Assembly (NCBI GenBank): GCA_947088675.1
Contig: CAMUHN010000035.1
Span: 1-34,509, forward strand
Origin: an uncultured Roseburia sp.
GTDB lineage: Bacteria > Bacillota > Clostridia > Lachnospirales > Lachnospiraceae
Direction: 5' to 3'
Length of the DNA stretch: 34,509 nucleotides
Made by a program: the position numbers and the translations under genes. The first letter of the stretch is position 1. Every line of letters starts with the position of its first letter. The notes beneath the pieces were generated by a model. That model worked only from the letters and a program-made list of their open reading frames with translations. It had not been told where the DNA came from and made no database searches. Of this stretch, positions 22,776-30,082 are shown one piece after another.

Positions 22776-22800
22776 TTCTAATCGAAAGAGGTATCTGAAG

Positions 22801-23643
22801 ATGAAGCGTAAGATAAAATTAATCGCCCTTGATATGGACGGAACTTTATTTAATCATGAAAGCGAAATCTCGAAAACAGACAGGGACGCGATACGCGCTG
22901 CCGTACAGCGGAACATTCATGTCGTAATATCCACCGGGCGGCCGTATATCGGGCTGCCGAGAGATCTTTTGCTCGCCCTTGGAATTGAATACGCAATTAC
23001 TACAAACGGCGCTTCTCTCTATCGGCTCTCTGACAATGCCTGCATTTATTCGGACTGTATGGCGCCCTCCCTTGTCTGCCCGCTGATTGCGCAACTGCAG
23101 AAAAAGGAAATCCATATAGATGCTTTTATCGACGGCATCTGCTTCTGCCCGTCCGTCTGCGAACCGAAGATCGACCTGCTCGCAATGCCGGCATCCATAC
23201 GTGCGTACATCCACGCTACTCGTACTTTTGTCGAAGACCTGGCCTCCCATATCGGATCTAACAACCTGTCCGTACAGAAAATGACGCTCAACTTTTACCC
23301 TCTGCCGGACGGTTCCTTTCTGGAGCGAAACGGTGTCTTTGATTTTCTGTCCGCCTGCCCAAAAATCTCTGTTTTATCAGGCGGCTATCATAATCTGGAA
23401 TTTACAAAACGGGGTGTGACCAAGGGGACCGGTCTGCTTCGCCTGTGCGGTTATCTGAATGTGATGCCGGAGGAAACTATGGCCTGCGGCGACACACAAA
23501 ACGATATCCCCATCTTAAAAACCGCGGCGATCGGCGTCGCCATGGGCAACGCAATTTCTGAGGTCAAAAAAATCTGCGACTACACCACGCTGTCAAATGA
23601 AGAAAGCGGTGTGGGCTACGCCATACGGCATTTTATCGGATGA
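22801..23643 (+). CDS. Cof-type HAD-IIB phosphatase
   Basis: A 280-residue hydrolase of the haloacid dehalogenase superfamily. Motif I is DMDGTLF with nucleophile Asp10 and acid Asp12. Motif II is VISTGRP, motif III the Lys in TKGTGL, and motif IV GDTQNDIPIL. The IIB cap lies between motifs II and III. Such enzymes usually dephosphorylate sugar phosphates or cofactor intermediates; the substrate cannot be named. The start at 22801 follows AGAGG; the open frame upstream runs through the promoter and is not coding. Its end overlaps the convergent mnmA by 11 nt. Confidence 0.92.
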   Translation: MKRKIKLIALDMDGTLFNHESEISKTDRDAIRAAVQRNIHVVISTGRPYIGLPRDLLLALGIEYAITTNGASLYRLSDNACIYSDCMAPSLVCPLIAQLQKKEIHIDAFIDGICFCPSVCEPKIDLLAMPASIRAYIHATRTFVEDLASHIGSNNLSVQKMTLNFYPLPDGSFLERNGVFDFLSACPKISVLSGGYHNLEFTKRGVTKGTGLLRLCGYLNVMPEETMACGDTQNDIPILKTAAIGVAMGNAISEVKKICDYTTLSNEESGVGYAIRHFIG

Positions 23644-24709
23644 TCCCGCCGCCGGCCACATAAGGGCCGTCATAAAGTACAAGCGCCTGCCCCGGCGTAA
23701 CTGCGCGCACAGGATTGAAAAATCGGCAGTGTATTTCATCTTCTCCTGTTCTTGTTACTTTACACAGACTGCCGGCATCCGAATAACGTATTTTGGCCCG
23801 CAGCTCAACTTCCCCCTTGATCTCCTCCAGTGCCATAAAATTGAGCCTGTCCGCAAAAAGTTCTTCTGTATAAACGTCACGATCCTCCCCCAATACCACC
23901 TCATTTGTTTCCGGCCGAATCTCCATCACAAATACGGGATGACCGAGCGCAATTCCAAGCCCCTTTCTCTGTCCGACTGTATAATGCATAATTCCTTTAT
24001 GCTTTCCTGCAATTGTGCCATCTTTTAACACAAAATTTCCCGGCGGAGGAACCTGCGCTCTGCTCTCTCTTTCGATAAAGGCGGCATAATCGTGATCCGG
24101 TATAAAACAGATCTCCTGACTGTCGCGTTTGTGCGCCACCGAAAGTCCGATTTGTTCAGCGATCGAACGAATTTCCTCCTTTCGATATGCGCCGATCGGC
24201 ATCCGTGTATGCGCCAGCTGCTGCTGTGTCAGATTATAGAGCGCATATGTCTGATCCTTTTCTGCCGTAACCGAAGTTTTGATTGCATAACGACCGTTCT
24301 CCAGGCGTTCTATATTTGCATAGTGTCCGGTCGCGATGTAATCGGCGCCGATTTCCAGGCTTCTGTGCAGCAGTGCTTCCCATTTGACAAAACGGTTGCA
24401 TGCAATACAGGGATTTGGCGTTCTGCCGTTTACATACTCTTCCATAAAATAATCTATGACTTTTTCCCGGAAAACATCCTTAAAATTCATGACATAATGT
24501 GGAATATTCAGTTTCTGTGCAACTCTTCTTGCATCCTCTATCGCGCTCAACCCACAACAGCCGCCGTTTTCCGCCTGCACCTGCGTATCCTCATCCTGCC
24601 AGATCTGCATGGTCACACCGATTACATCATATCCCTGTTCTTTCAGCAGATATGCTGCTACGGATGAGTCCACGCCTCCTGACATACCGACTACTACTTT
24701 CTTTCCCAT
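23633..24709 (-). CDS. mnmA: tRNA-specific 2-thiouridylase MnmA
   Basis: A 358-residue ATP-dependent enzyme that thiolates U34 of tRNA Lys, Glu and Gln. The PP-loop SGGVDSS is at 10-16. The catalytic cysteines are Cys101 in NPCIAC and Cys201 in EICFIPD, close to Cys102 and Cys199 in E. coli. The start at 24709 has GGAGG; the ATG ten codons upstream has no ribosome binding site. It is convergent with, and overlaps by 11 nt, the HAD gene. No clear promoter hexamers were found upstream. Confidence 0.95.
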   Translation of the reverse strand: MGKKVVVGMSGGVDSSVAAYLLKEQGYDVIGVTMQIWQDEDTQVQAENGGCCGLSAIEDARRVAQKLNIPHYVMNFKDVFREKVIDYFMEEYVNGRTPNPCIACNRFVKWEALLHRSLEIGADYIATGHYANIERLENGRYAIKTSVTAEKDQTYALYNLTQQQLAHTRMPIGAYRKEEIRSIAEQIGLSVAHKRDSQEICFIPDHDYAAFIERESRAQVPPPGNFVLKDGTIAGKHKGIMHYTVGQRKGLGIALGHPVFVMEIRPETNEVVLGEDRDVYTEELFADRLNFMALEEIKGEVELRAKIRYSDAGSLCKVTRTGEDEIHCRFFNPVRAVTPGQALVLYDGPYVAGGGIIR

Positions 24710-24807
24710 CGCTGCCTCCGTCGATTTTTGCTGTTTCATACGTAAGAATTGTACCTGAAATTATGACAATTATCCATTACGCATTTACCTGCTGTTATTA
24801 TAATCAG

Positions 24808-24842
24808 AAAGGAGTGAAAGATATCTGATCTTCCACTCCTTT
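24808..24842 (-). terminator. Terminator candidate after the FliD-C-like gene
   Basis: AAAGGAGTG and CACTCCTTT form a 9-bp stem that continues through one G-U pair into AAGAT/ATCTT, giving 15 bp around a 5-nt loop. TTTCTGATTATAAT follows on the minus strand. It lies about 80 nt past the gene. Confidence 0.55.
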
Positions 24843-24922
24843 GATATTATTTATCTTTGTCTCGATCTTTCTTTCCGGTTAACTGAAAAATCAGCGTTTT
24901 TCATAGATCCCGGTTGTTCCGA

Positions 24923-25732
24923 TCAGATCTTGGAACTGAACATGGAACTATAATCGAAATAGTTGTACTTACCGCTCTGCGTATAAGTATTTGTCACTGC
25001 CGCGGCGCTCTTTGCATATGTGTTCATCAGCGACGCCTGTTTTGACATCTGCTCTCCATAGGAATTTTTCCCGCTGAAAATAGATTTTACAGTCTCCATA
25101 TCCGCATTTTTAAACTTCTCTGCATCAATGGAAAGCTGATTATCAGAGCCGATGGAAATACCGATTGCACTTAAGGAATTGCGGTATGCCTCCGTATAAT
25201 TTGTCATCGCTCTTGTGGTGCGCACTACGTTTGTGGAGCTTGACTGTGCCCCCGTTGTCAGCGTGGCATTGTAATTGTTTACAAACGACTGCGCTGCTTT
25301 ATAGATTGCATCCGTATCATATTCCATTGTGGCAGAACCGTCTTCCTGCTCCTTACTGACTTTGTCATAAATGGAACCTGCGCCGGTCTGGGTCAGCTTA
25401 TCTAAAGACTCTTTCATGGAAGATGCGTTCTTCTGAACCGTAGTGAGCGCTTTCTTTTCGGTATTCTCTTTTCCGTCGGTCTTGTCTGTACTGTCAGTCT
25501 TCTTATCGTCGTCGATTCCATATCTGTCCGCTTTATTTTTTACTTCGTAGCGGTATGAATTTGCCCTGGAACTTGCTGCTGACGAAGCGCTGCTCTTATT
25601 GCCATAAACCGCGCCGACCAATTTACGATAGCTGCCATTCTTAATTGCTGCATAATCGCTTAAGTTAAAACCGACAGACGAACCCGACGAACTGCCAAAC
25701 ATAGAACCGAAGTTGAATGTTGCATTAGCCAT
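24923..25732 (-). CDS. Uncharacterised protein with FliD C-terminal-like segment
   Basis: A 269-residue Ser/Asn/Lys-rich protein without signal peptide or membrane helices. Residues 1-60 are Gly/Ser-rich, and 65-95 is a charged low-complexity linker (DDDKKTDSTDKTDGKENTEKK). Residues 150-255 resemble the C-terminal domain of the flagellar cap protein FliD: AAQSFVNNYNATL...LSAIGISIGSDNQLSIDAEKFKNADMETVKSIFSGKNSYGEQMSKQASLM. It lacks the FliD N-terminal domain and is half the usual length. Start follows GAGGAG. It is monocistronic, with its own promoter and terminator. Function is unknown; the FliD link is read by eye. Confidence 0.7.
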   Translation of the reverse strand: MANATFNFGSMFGSSSGSSVGFNLSDYAAIKNGSYRKLVGAVYGNKSSASSAASSRANSYRYEVKNKADRYGIDDDKKTDSTDKTDGKENTEKKALTTVQKNASSMKESLDKLTQTGAGSIYDKVSKEQEDGSATMEYDTDAIYKAAQSFVNNYNATLTTGAQSSSTNVVRTTRAMTNYTEAYRNSLSAIGISIGSDNQLSIDAEKFKNADMETVKSIFSGKNSYGEQMSKQASLMNTYAKSAAAVTNTYTQSGKYNYFDYSSMFSSKI

Positions 25733-25769
25733 AGTATCTCCTCCTCTTTTCTAATATTTTATTATTTTT

Positions 25770-25798
25770 ATTTTAACCCGTAACCCCTGATTTTTCAA
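25770..25798 (-). promoter_or_regulatory. Promoter of the FliD-C-like gene
   Basis: TTGAAA (25793-25798), 17 nt, TAAAAT (25770-25775). The leader is about 30 nt. Confidence 0.65.
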
Positions 25799-25953
25799 GC
25801 GTTTTTTACAACTATTACCAGCCCGTTCACTACATTAGATGATTTTTACCAAAAATTTTAAATCCTGTTCATAGTCTGTTCATATATAAATGATAGTATA
25901 TTTAATATATAAAAAGATCTTTTGTCAAAATACTTGATAATTTTTTCATACTT

Positions 25954-26139
25954 GCCCGAACACTCCGGTGTTCGGGCCTCCTCGTTTTATCCGAAGATTT
26001 CATCTTTCCCACTCTCTGTTTCCTGTCCCGGAGCATAAACGCTGACAGAACAGAACTGCCGCCGAGCGCTTAGCGGCATACATACAAATTTATTCCGCAC
26101 TTGTATGTTATGCAGGCTGCACTCAAACGACAGTTCTGT
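25954..26139 (-). other. Structured RNA-like region downstream of oadA
   Basis: Starting 8 nt after the oadA stop, ACAGAACTG (26131-26139) closes on CAGTTCTGT (26050-26058). Inside are an 8-bp hairpin ACATACAA/TTGTATGT (26080-26087, 26101-26108) and GCCGC/GCGGC (26058-26077). Downstream come a small AAGAT/ATCTT hairpin and a 10-bp GCCCGAACAC/GTGTTCGGGC stem with a tetraloop (25954-25977). No U tract follows the last stem, so it is not a standard terminator. Confidence 0.5.
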
Positions 26140-26147
26140 TTCTTCTT

Positions 26148-27563
26148 TTAAACCGGGTAAGCTCCGTTTTTTGTATCCGCAATCGTCGCGTCTACTTTTT
26201 TCTGCTGCGCCTCACGATACTTAAAAAATTCGGTGGCAACCTGCGGGAACAGCGCGTAGGACAATACATCCTCGTCCTGCTGCTTCCACTGTTTCATCTC
26301 CGCCTCGATTTTATCAAGCTCCGGCTCAAGCAGATCTGCCGGACGGCAGGTGATTGCGTTTTTCTTTTCCTCTCCGAGTACCTTGTCGACAATCTCCGGA
26401 TTAAACGGTTTTACGGTCTGGCCGTATTTGCCGAGCAGTACATCTTTTGTCTCTTTTGTAGCGACTTTATAGCGCTCGCCCATCAGCACGTTAAATACGG
26501 CCTGTGTGCCGACAATCTGGGACGACGGTGTAACAAGCGGCGGCTCGCCCAGATCTTTCCGTACACGCGGTACTTCCGCAAGCACTTCCTCATATTTGTC
26601 TTCTTTCCCCTGTTCTTTTAACTGGGAGATCAGATTGGAAAGCATTCCTCCCGGTACCTGATACAACAGGGTCTTAATGTTAACGCCAAGTACTTTCGGA
26701 TTCATTAATCCGCTCTCCAGCGCCTTTTCACGCATCGGGCGGAAATAATCCGCGATCTCCGCAAGTTTGTTCTGCTCCAATCCGGTATCATATGCGGAAC
26801 CTTTGAATGCTTCCACCATAACTTCGGTCGCCGGCTGTGAAGTACCCAGTGCAAACGGCGACATTGCCGTATCAATAATATCGCAGCCTGCTTCCACCGC
26901 TTTCATATAAGTCATCGACGCCACGCCGGACGTATAGTGCGTGTGAAGTTCAATCGGAAGTTTCGTCGCTTTCTTTAACGCACGCACAAGTTCGTCCGCC
27001 TGCTGCGGAACAAGAAGACCGGCCATATCTTTGATACAGATAGAATCAGCGCCCATCTCCTCAATCTTTTTGGCCATATCGGTCCAGTATTGTAACGTAT
27101 AGGCATCGCCCAGCGTATAGGATAACGCCACCTGCGCATGCCCCTTTTCTCTGTTGCACGCGGTAACTGCCGTCTGCAGGTTGCGCAGATCGTTTAAACA
27201 GTCAAAAATACGTATGATATCTATTCCGTTTGCAATTGATTTCTGTACAAAATACTCTACCACATCATCCGCATACGGACGATAGCCCAGAATATTCTGT
27301 CCACGAAACAGCATCTGAAGTTTCGTGTTTTTAAAGCCTGCCCTTAATTTGCGCAGACGATCCCACGGATCTTCCTTTAAGAAACGAAGAGATGCATCGA
27401 ATGTAGCGCCGCCCCAGCATTCTACGGCATGAAATCCAACCTGATCCATTTTATCAACGATCGGCAGCATCTGTTCCGTCGTCATTCTTGTCGCAATCAG
27501 TGACTGGTGCGCGTCACGCAGTACAGTCTCTGTGATTTTTAACGGTTTTTTCACATCTGACAT
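26148..27563 (-). CDS. oadA: Oxaloacetate decarboxylase/pyruvate carboxylase-type carboxyltransferase subunit
   Basis: A 471-residue TIM-barrel carboxyltransferase that moves CO2 from oxaloacetate to carrier-bound biotin. Residues 1-300 carry the HMGL-like signatures: VLRDAHQSLIATRM with the metal-binding Asp, LFRGQNILGYRPY, CIKDMAGLL, and LHTHYTSG with the metal-binding His pair. The conserved PYC/OADA domain covers 320-460. It has no biotinyl domain of its own, so it must use the separate carrier encoded two genes upstream. GGAGG sets the start, 41 nt after oadB. Last gene of the operon. Confidence 0.93.
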   Translation of the reverse strand: MSDVKKPLKITETVLRDAHQSLIATRMTTEQMLPIVDKMDQVGFHAVECWGGATFDASLRFLKEDPWDRLRKLRAGFKNTKLQMLFRGQNILGYRPYADDVVEYFVQKSIANGIDIIRIFDCLNDLRNLQTAVTACNREKGHAQVALSYTLGDAYTLQYWTDMAKKIEEMGADSICIKDMAGLLVPQQADELVRALKKATKLPIELHTHYTSGVASMTYMKAVEAGCDIIDTAMSPFALGTSQPATEVMVEAFKGSAYDTGLEQNKLAEIADYFRPMREKALESGLMNPKVLGVNIKTLLYQVPGGMLSNLISQLKEQGKEDKYEEVLAEVPRVRKDLGEPPLVTPSSQIVGTQAVFNVLMGERYKVATKETKDVLLGKYGQTVKPFNPEIVDKVLGEEKKNAITCRPADLLEPELDKIEAEMKQWKQQDEDVLSYALFPQVATEFFKYREAQQKKVDATIADTKNGAYPV

Positions 27564-27604
27564 GAATTATTTTCCTCCTTGACCGCGAACCTTATGTCCG
27601 CTGC

Positions 27605-28753
27605 TTATATACCAAAAATAGCCATAAATACGCCGGCTGCCACTGCCGTACCGATTACGCCGGCAACATTCGGCCCCATCGCATGCATAAGCAGAAAGTT
27701 TGTCGGATCTTCTTCGGCTCCGACTTTCTGTGACACACGTGCGGCCATCGGAACGGCGGAAACCCCGGCCGATCCAATCAGCGGGTTGATCTTTCCCTTT
27801 GTGATAAAACAAAGTAATTTACCAAATAATACGCCAGCCATTGTACCAAACATAAATGCAACCAGACCAAGGATTACAATCTTGCCTGTCGTCCAGTTCA
27901 AAAATGCTTCTGCACTTGTGGACGCGCCAACGGAAGTGCCGAGTAAGATAACGACAATATACATCAGTGCATTGGATGCCGTCTCTGTCAGCTGACGTAC
28001 CACACCGCTCTCACGGAACAGGTTGCCAAGCATCAGCATTCCGACCAGCGGAGCAGTCGTCGGTAAAATCGTACAGACAACGATTGTAACGACGATCGGG
28101 AAGAGAATTTTTTCCAGTTTGGAAACCGGTCTTAAATTCTGCATTTTAATGGCACGCTCTTTTTTCGTCGTAAATAATTTCATAATCGGCGGCTGAATAA
28201 TCGGCACAAGCGCCATATAGGAGTAAGCCGCCACGGCGATTGGCCCCATCAAGCCTGACTGCCCCAGTTTTCCGGCAAGGAAAATCGACGTCGGGCCGTC
28301 CGCGCCGCCGATAATAGATACGGCCGCTGCTCCCTTGTCATTAAAACCGAGCAGGATTGCCAGAAAATACGCGCCGAAAATACCGAACTGCGCTGCCGCC
28401 CCCAGCAAAAAGCTGATCGGATTTGCAATCAGAGGCCCGAAATCCGTCATCGCTCCTACTCCGAGGAAAATTAAGGACGGCAGAATGGACCATTCATCCA
28501 AAAGATAAAAGTAATGTAATAAACCACCCACTCCATTACTTGTCTGTTCCGATGTTGCAAAAATATCCGGATAGATATTTACCAGAAGCATGCCAAATGC
28601 AATCGGAACAAGCAGCAACGGCTCAAACCCTTTTTTAATCGCAAGAAACAGGAACACGCACGCCACGGCAATCATAATATAATTCCCGACCGTGAGATTA
28701 AAAAACGCAGTCTGGTGCAGGAGATTGTTTAAAGTCTCCGTTATATAACTCAT
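27605..28753 (-). CDS. oadB: Na+-translocating decarboxylase beta subunit
   Basis: A 382-residue membrane protein with about nine helices. It decarboxylates carboxybiotin and uses the energy to export Na+. The conserved intramembrane [15 protein letters not shown] supplies the Asp required for Na+ transport. The C-terminal [21 protein letters not shown] is also typical, and the length is close to that of family members. It lies 15 nt after the biotin carrier gene with AGGAGG, as expected for an operon. Confidence 0.95.
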   Translation of the reverse strand: MSYITETLNNLLHQTAFFNLTVGNYIMIAVACVFLFLAIKKGFEPLLLVPIAFGMLLVNIYPDIFATSEQTSNGVGGLLHYFYLLDEWSILPSLIFLGVGAMTDFGPLIANPISFLLGAAAQFGIFGAYFLAILLGFNDKGAAAVSIIGGADGPTSIFLAGKLGQSGLMGPIAVAAYSYMALVPIIQPPIMKLFTTKKERAIKMQNLRPVSKLEKILFPIVVTIVVCTILPTTAPLVGMLMLGNLFRESGVVRQLTETASNALMYIVVILLGTSVGASTSAEAFLNWTTGKIVILGLVAFMFGTMAGVLFGKLLCFITKGKINPLIGSAGVSAVPMAARVSQKVGAEEDPTNFLLMHAMGPNVAGVIGTAVAAGVFMAIFGI

Positions 28754-28768
28754 TGTTATCCTCCTAAA

Positions 28769-29149
28769 TTAGTTGTTTAATGTAGCCAGCAGTGCGCCTG
28801 CTTCCACCATATCCCCGACATTAACGTTTATGCTTGCCACTGTTCCGTCCTCGCTTGCGACAACCGGCGTTTCCATTTTCATAACTTCAAGAATCAAAAT
28901 CGTATCGCCTCTTTTTACGGAAGCTCCCACACTTGATTCGATCTTAAATACTTTGCCCGCTGCCCCGGCTTCTATCTTAACATTTCCTGCGCCGCCGGCT
29001 GCCGGTGCGCTTGCTGCCGCTTTCGGCGCTGCTGCCGGCGCCGCTGCGCGTCTTGGCGCTGCCGCCGCTGCCGGTGCGCTTCCCGCAGCAGTCTCTTCTA
29101 CCGTTACATCGTAAACATTTCCGTTGACCGTAATTGTATAACTTTTCAT
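28769..29149 (-). CDS. Biotin carboxyl carrier subunit
   Basis: A 126-residue protein. Residues 1-20 form a short beta segment, 21-54 an Ala/Pro-rich flexible arm, and 55-126 a biotinyl domain. EVMKMETP places the biotinylated lysine at Lys91, 35 residues from the C-terminus as is usual. It shuttles carboxyl groups from the carboxyltransferases to OadB. It follows the structured element at 29210-29345 in the oadG-carrier gap and starts after AGGAGG. Confidence 0.95.
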   Translation of the reverse strand: MKSYTITVNGNVYDVTVEETAAGSAPAAAAAPRRAAAPAAAPKAAASAPAAGGAGNVKIEAGAAGKVFKIESSVGASVKRGDTILILEVMKMETPVVASEDGTVASINVNVGDMVEAGALLATLNN

Positions 29150-29209
29150 TTTAAATTCCTCCTAATATTAAATTAACATAGTTCCCTGTGATGTTCCATC
29201 CATTTTCCA

Positions 29210-29345
29210 CCGCGACTCATATCCGCAACGTGAACTTTGTTCACGTGTGAAACTCAGTACATCCCGGCGCGTGAACCTGTTTCGCGTTTTGCCCCCTGGC
29301 AATGAGCAAAAGCTCGTAAACGAGCCTTGGATGTACTGTTCACAC
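29210..29345 (-). repeat. Structured intergenic repeat element, copy 2
   Basis: Starts in the TAG stop codon of oadG. GTGTGAA (29245-29251) pairs with TTCACAC (29339-29345) and CAGTACATCC (29255-29264) with GGATGTACTG (29329-29338). Inside are hairpins GCTCG-TTTA-CGAGC and TTGCC-AGGG-GGCAA. CGTGAAC-AAA-GTTCACG follows, then the 17-nt core GCGGATATGAGTCGCGG (29210-29226) shared exactly with copy 1. Stem bases differ from copy 1 in compensating pairs. Confidence 0.7.
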
Positions 29346-30070
29346 TAACGCCTGCGTATCGACCGCACCACAAATCCGTCTGCCGGTACGCCCTCGCTTG
29401 CTGCAACAGCGGCTGCAATCACTGCTGCCAGCTCCAGATCGTCTGTAAGCGTCTCCTCGACTGCTGGCTGCGGCGCCGCAACCGGTTCCCTTTTCTCCGG
29501 TACAGTTTCTTTTGCTGCCGCTGATTTCTGCTGCACCGAACCGATAAAACGGAAGCAGTAAATAATCAGGCTGATCAGAATCAATACCGCAAATACGGTT
29601 CCCATTCCAAGCAGCGTGTTCATTCCGGCTTTTGACATTTTCTCGCCCATGGTATAAATCAGATCCGCATTGGCGTCTGTCGGCTGCAGCTGCTCCGCCG
29701 CATAATTATATTTGAATACGAATGTCACACAGATATCTCTTTCTTCCATCAGTGCAATCTGCTCGAGTGTGATCGTATCCTGCGCTTTTGTAATTGTAAA
29801 TTCACCGAGTCCCTGGTACTGCCCCTGTTCTCCTGCTACAGCATTCCATGTTGTCACTAAATTTTTTATCACATCATCGTCTATCGTCTCGTAATATGCT
29901 TTCTGCTCTTCTGTCATGCTGGCGAGCACTTCGACATTCTGCTGCGCATAATTCTCAAAATCCGCATATTTCATGCCGTAATATTCGACATCTTTCGGGT
30001 CTGTCCCACATGCCGCCAGGCCAAAGACCATAAATACAAGACAAAGTAAAAGAGATAATTTTTTCTTCAT
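29345..30070 (-). CDS. OadG-like gamma subunit with lipoprotein N-terminus
   Basis: A 241-residue protein. Residues 1-21 form a lipoprotein signal with lipobox LAAC. Residues 22-150 make an extracytoplasmic domain of unknown type. A membrane helix follows (GMGTVFAVLILISLIIYCF, about 155-175), then a Pro/Glu-rich linker and a C-terminal LAAVIAAAVAASEG...FVVRSIRRR tail, which are the conserved OAD-gamma parts. Ordinary OadG is about 80-100 residues and lacks the outside domain. It anchors the soluble subunits to OadB. The stop codon TAG begins the structured repeat. Confidence 0.82.
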   Translation of the reverse strand: MKKKLSLLLCLVFMVFGLAACGTDPKDVEYYGMKYADFENYAQQNVEVLASMTEEQKAYYETIDDDVIKNLVTTWNAVAGEQGQYQGLGEFTITKAQDTITLEQIALMEERDICVTFVFKYNYAAEQLQPTDANADLIYTMGEKMSKAGMNTLLGMGTVFAVLILISLIIYCFRFIGSVQQKSAAAKETVPEKREPVAAPQPAVEETLTDDLELAAVIAAAVAASEGVPADGFVVRSIRRR

Positions 30071-30082
30071 AACTTCACCTTT

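Larger units (their letters stand above)
25733..26147. other. Intergenic region with promoter and structured 3' region
   Basis: A 415-bp gap. It holds the promoter of the FliD-C-like gene (25770-25798), a direct repeat of CTGTTCAT spaced about 11 nt (near 25867-25886), a perfect Spo0A-box-like TTTGTCAAA (25921-25929), a GC-rich hairpin (25954-25977) and a branched structure after oadA (26050-26139). No gene is evident. Confidence 0.75.

Noticed and set aside
22643-22800. SAM or B12 riboswitch before metH
   Set aside because: The leader is only about 50 nt and shows no riboswitch core or terminator.
22549-22800. Longer N-terminus for the HAD phosphatase
   Set aside because: The extension crosses the metH start and both promoters; the conserved protein begins at MKRKIKLIALD behind AGAGG.
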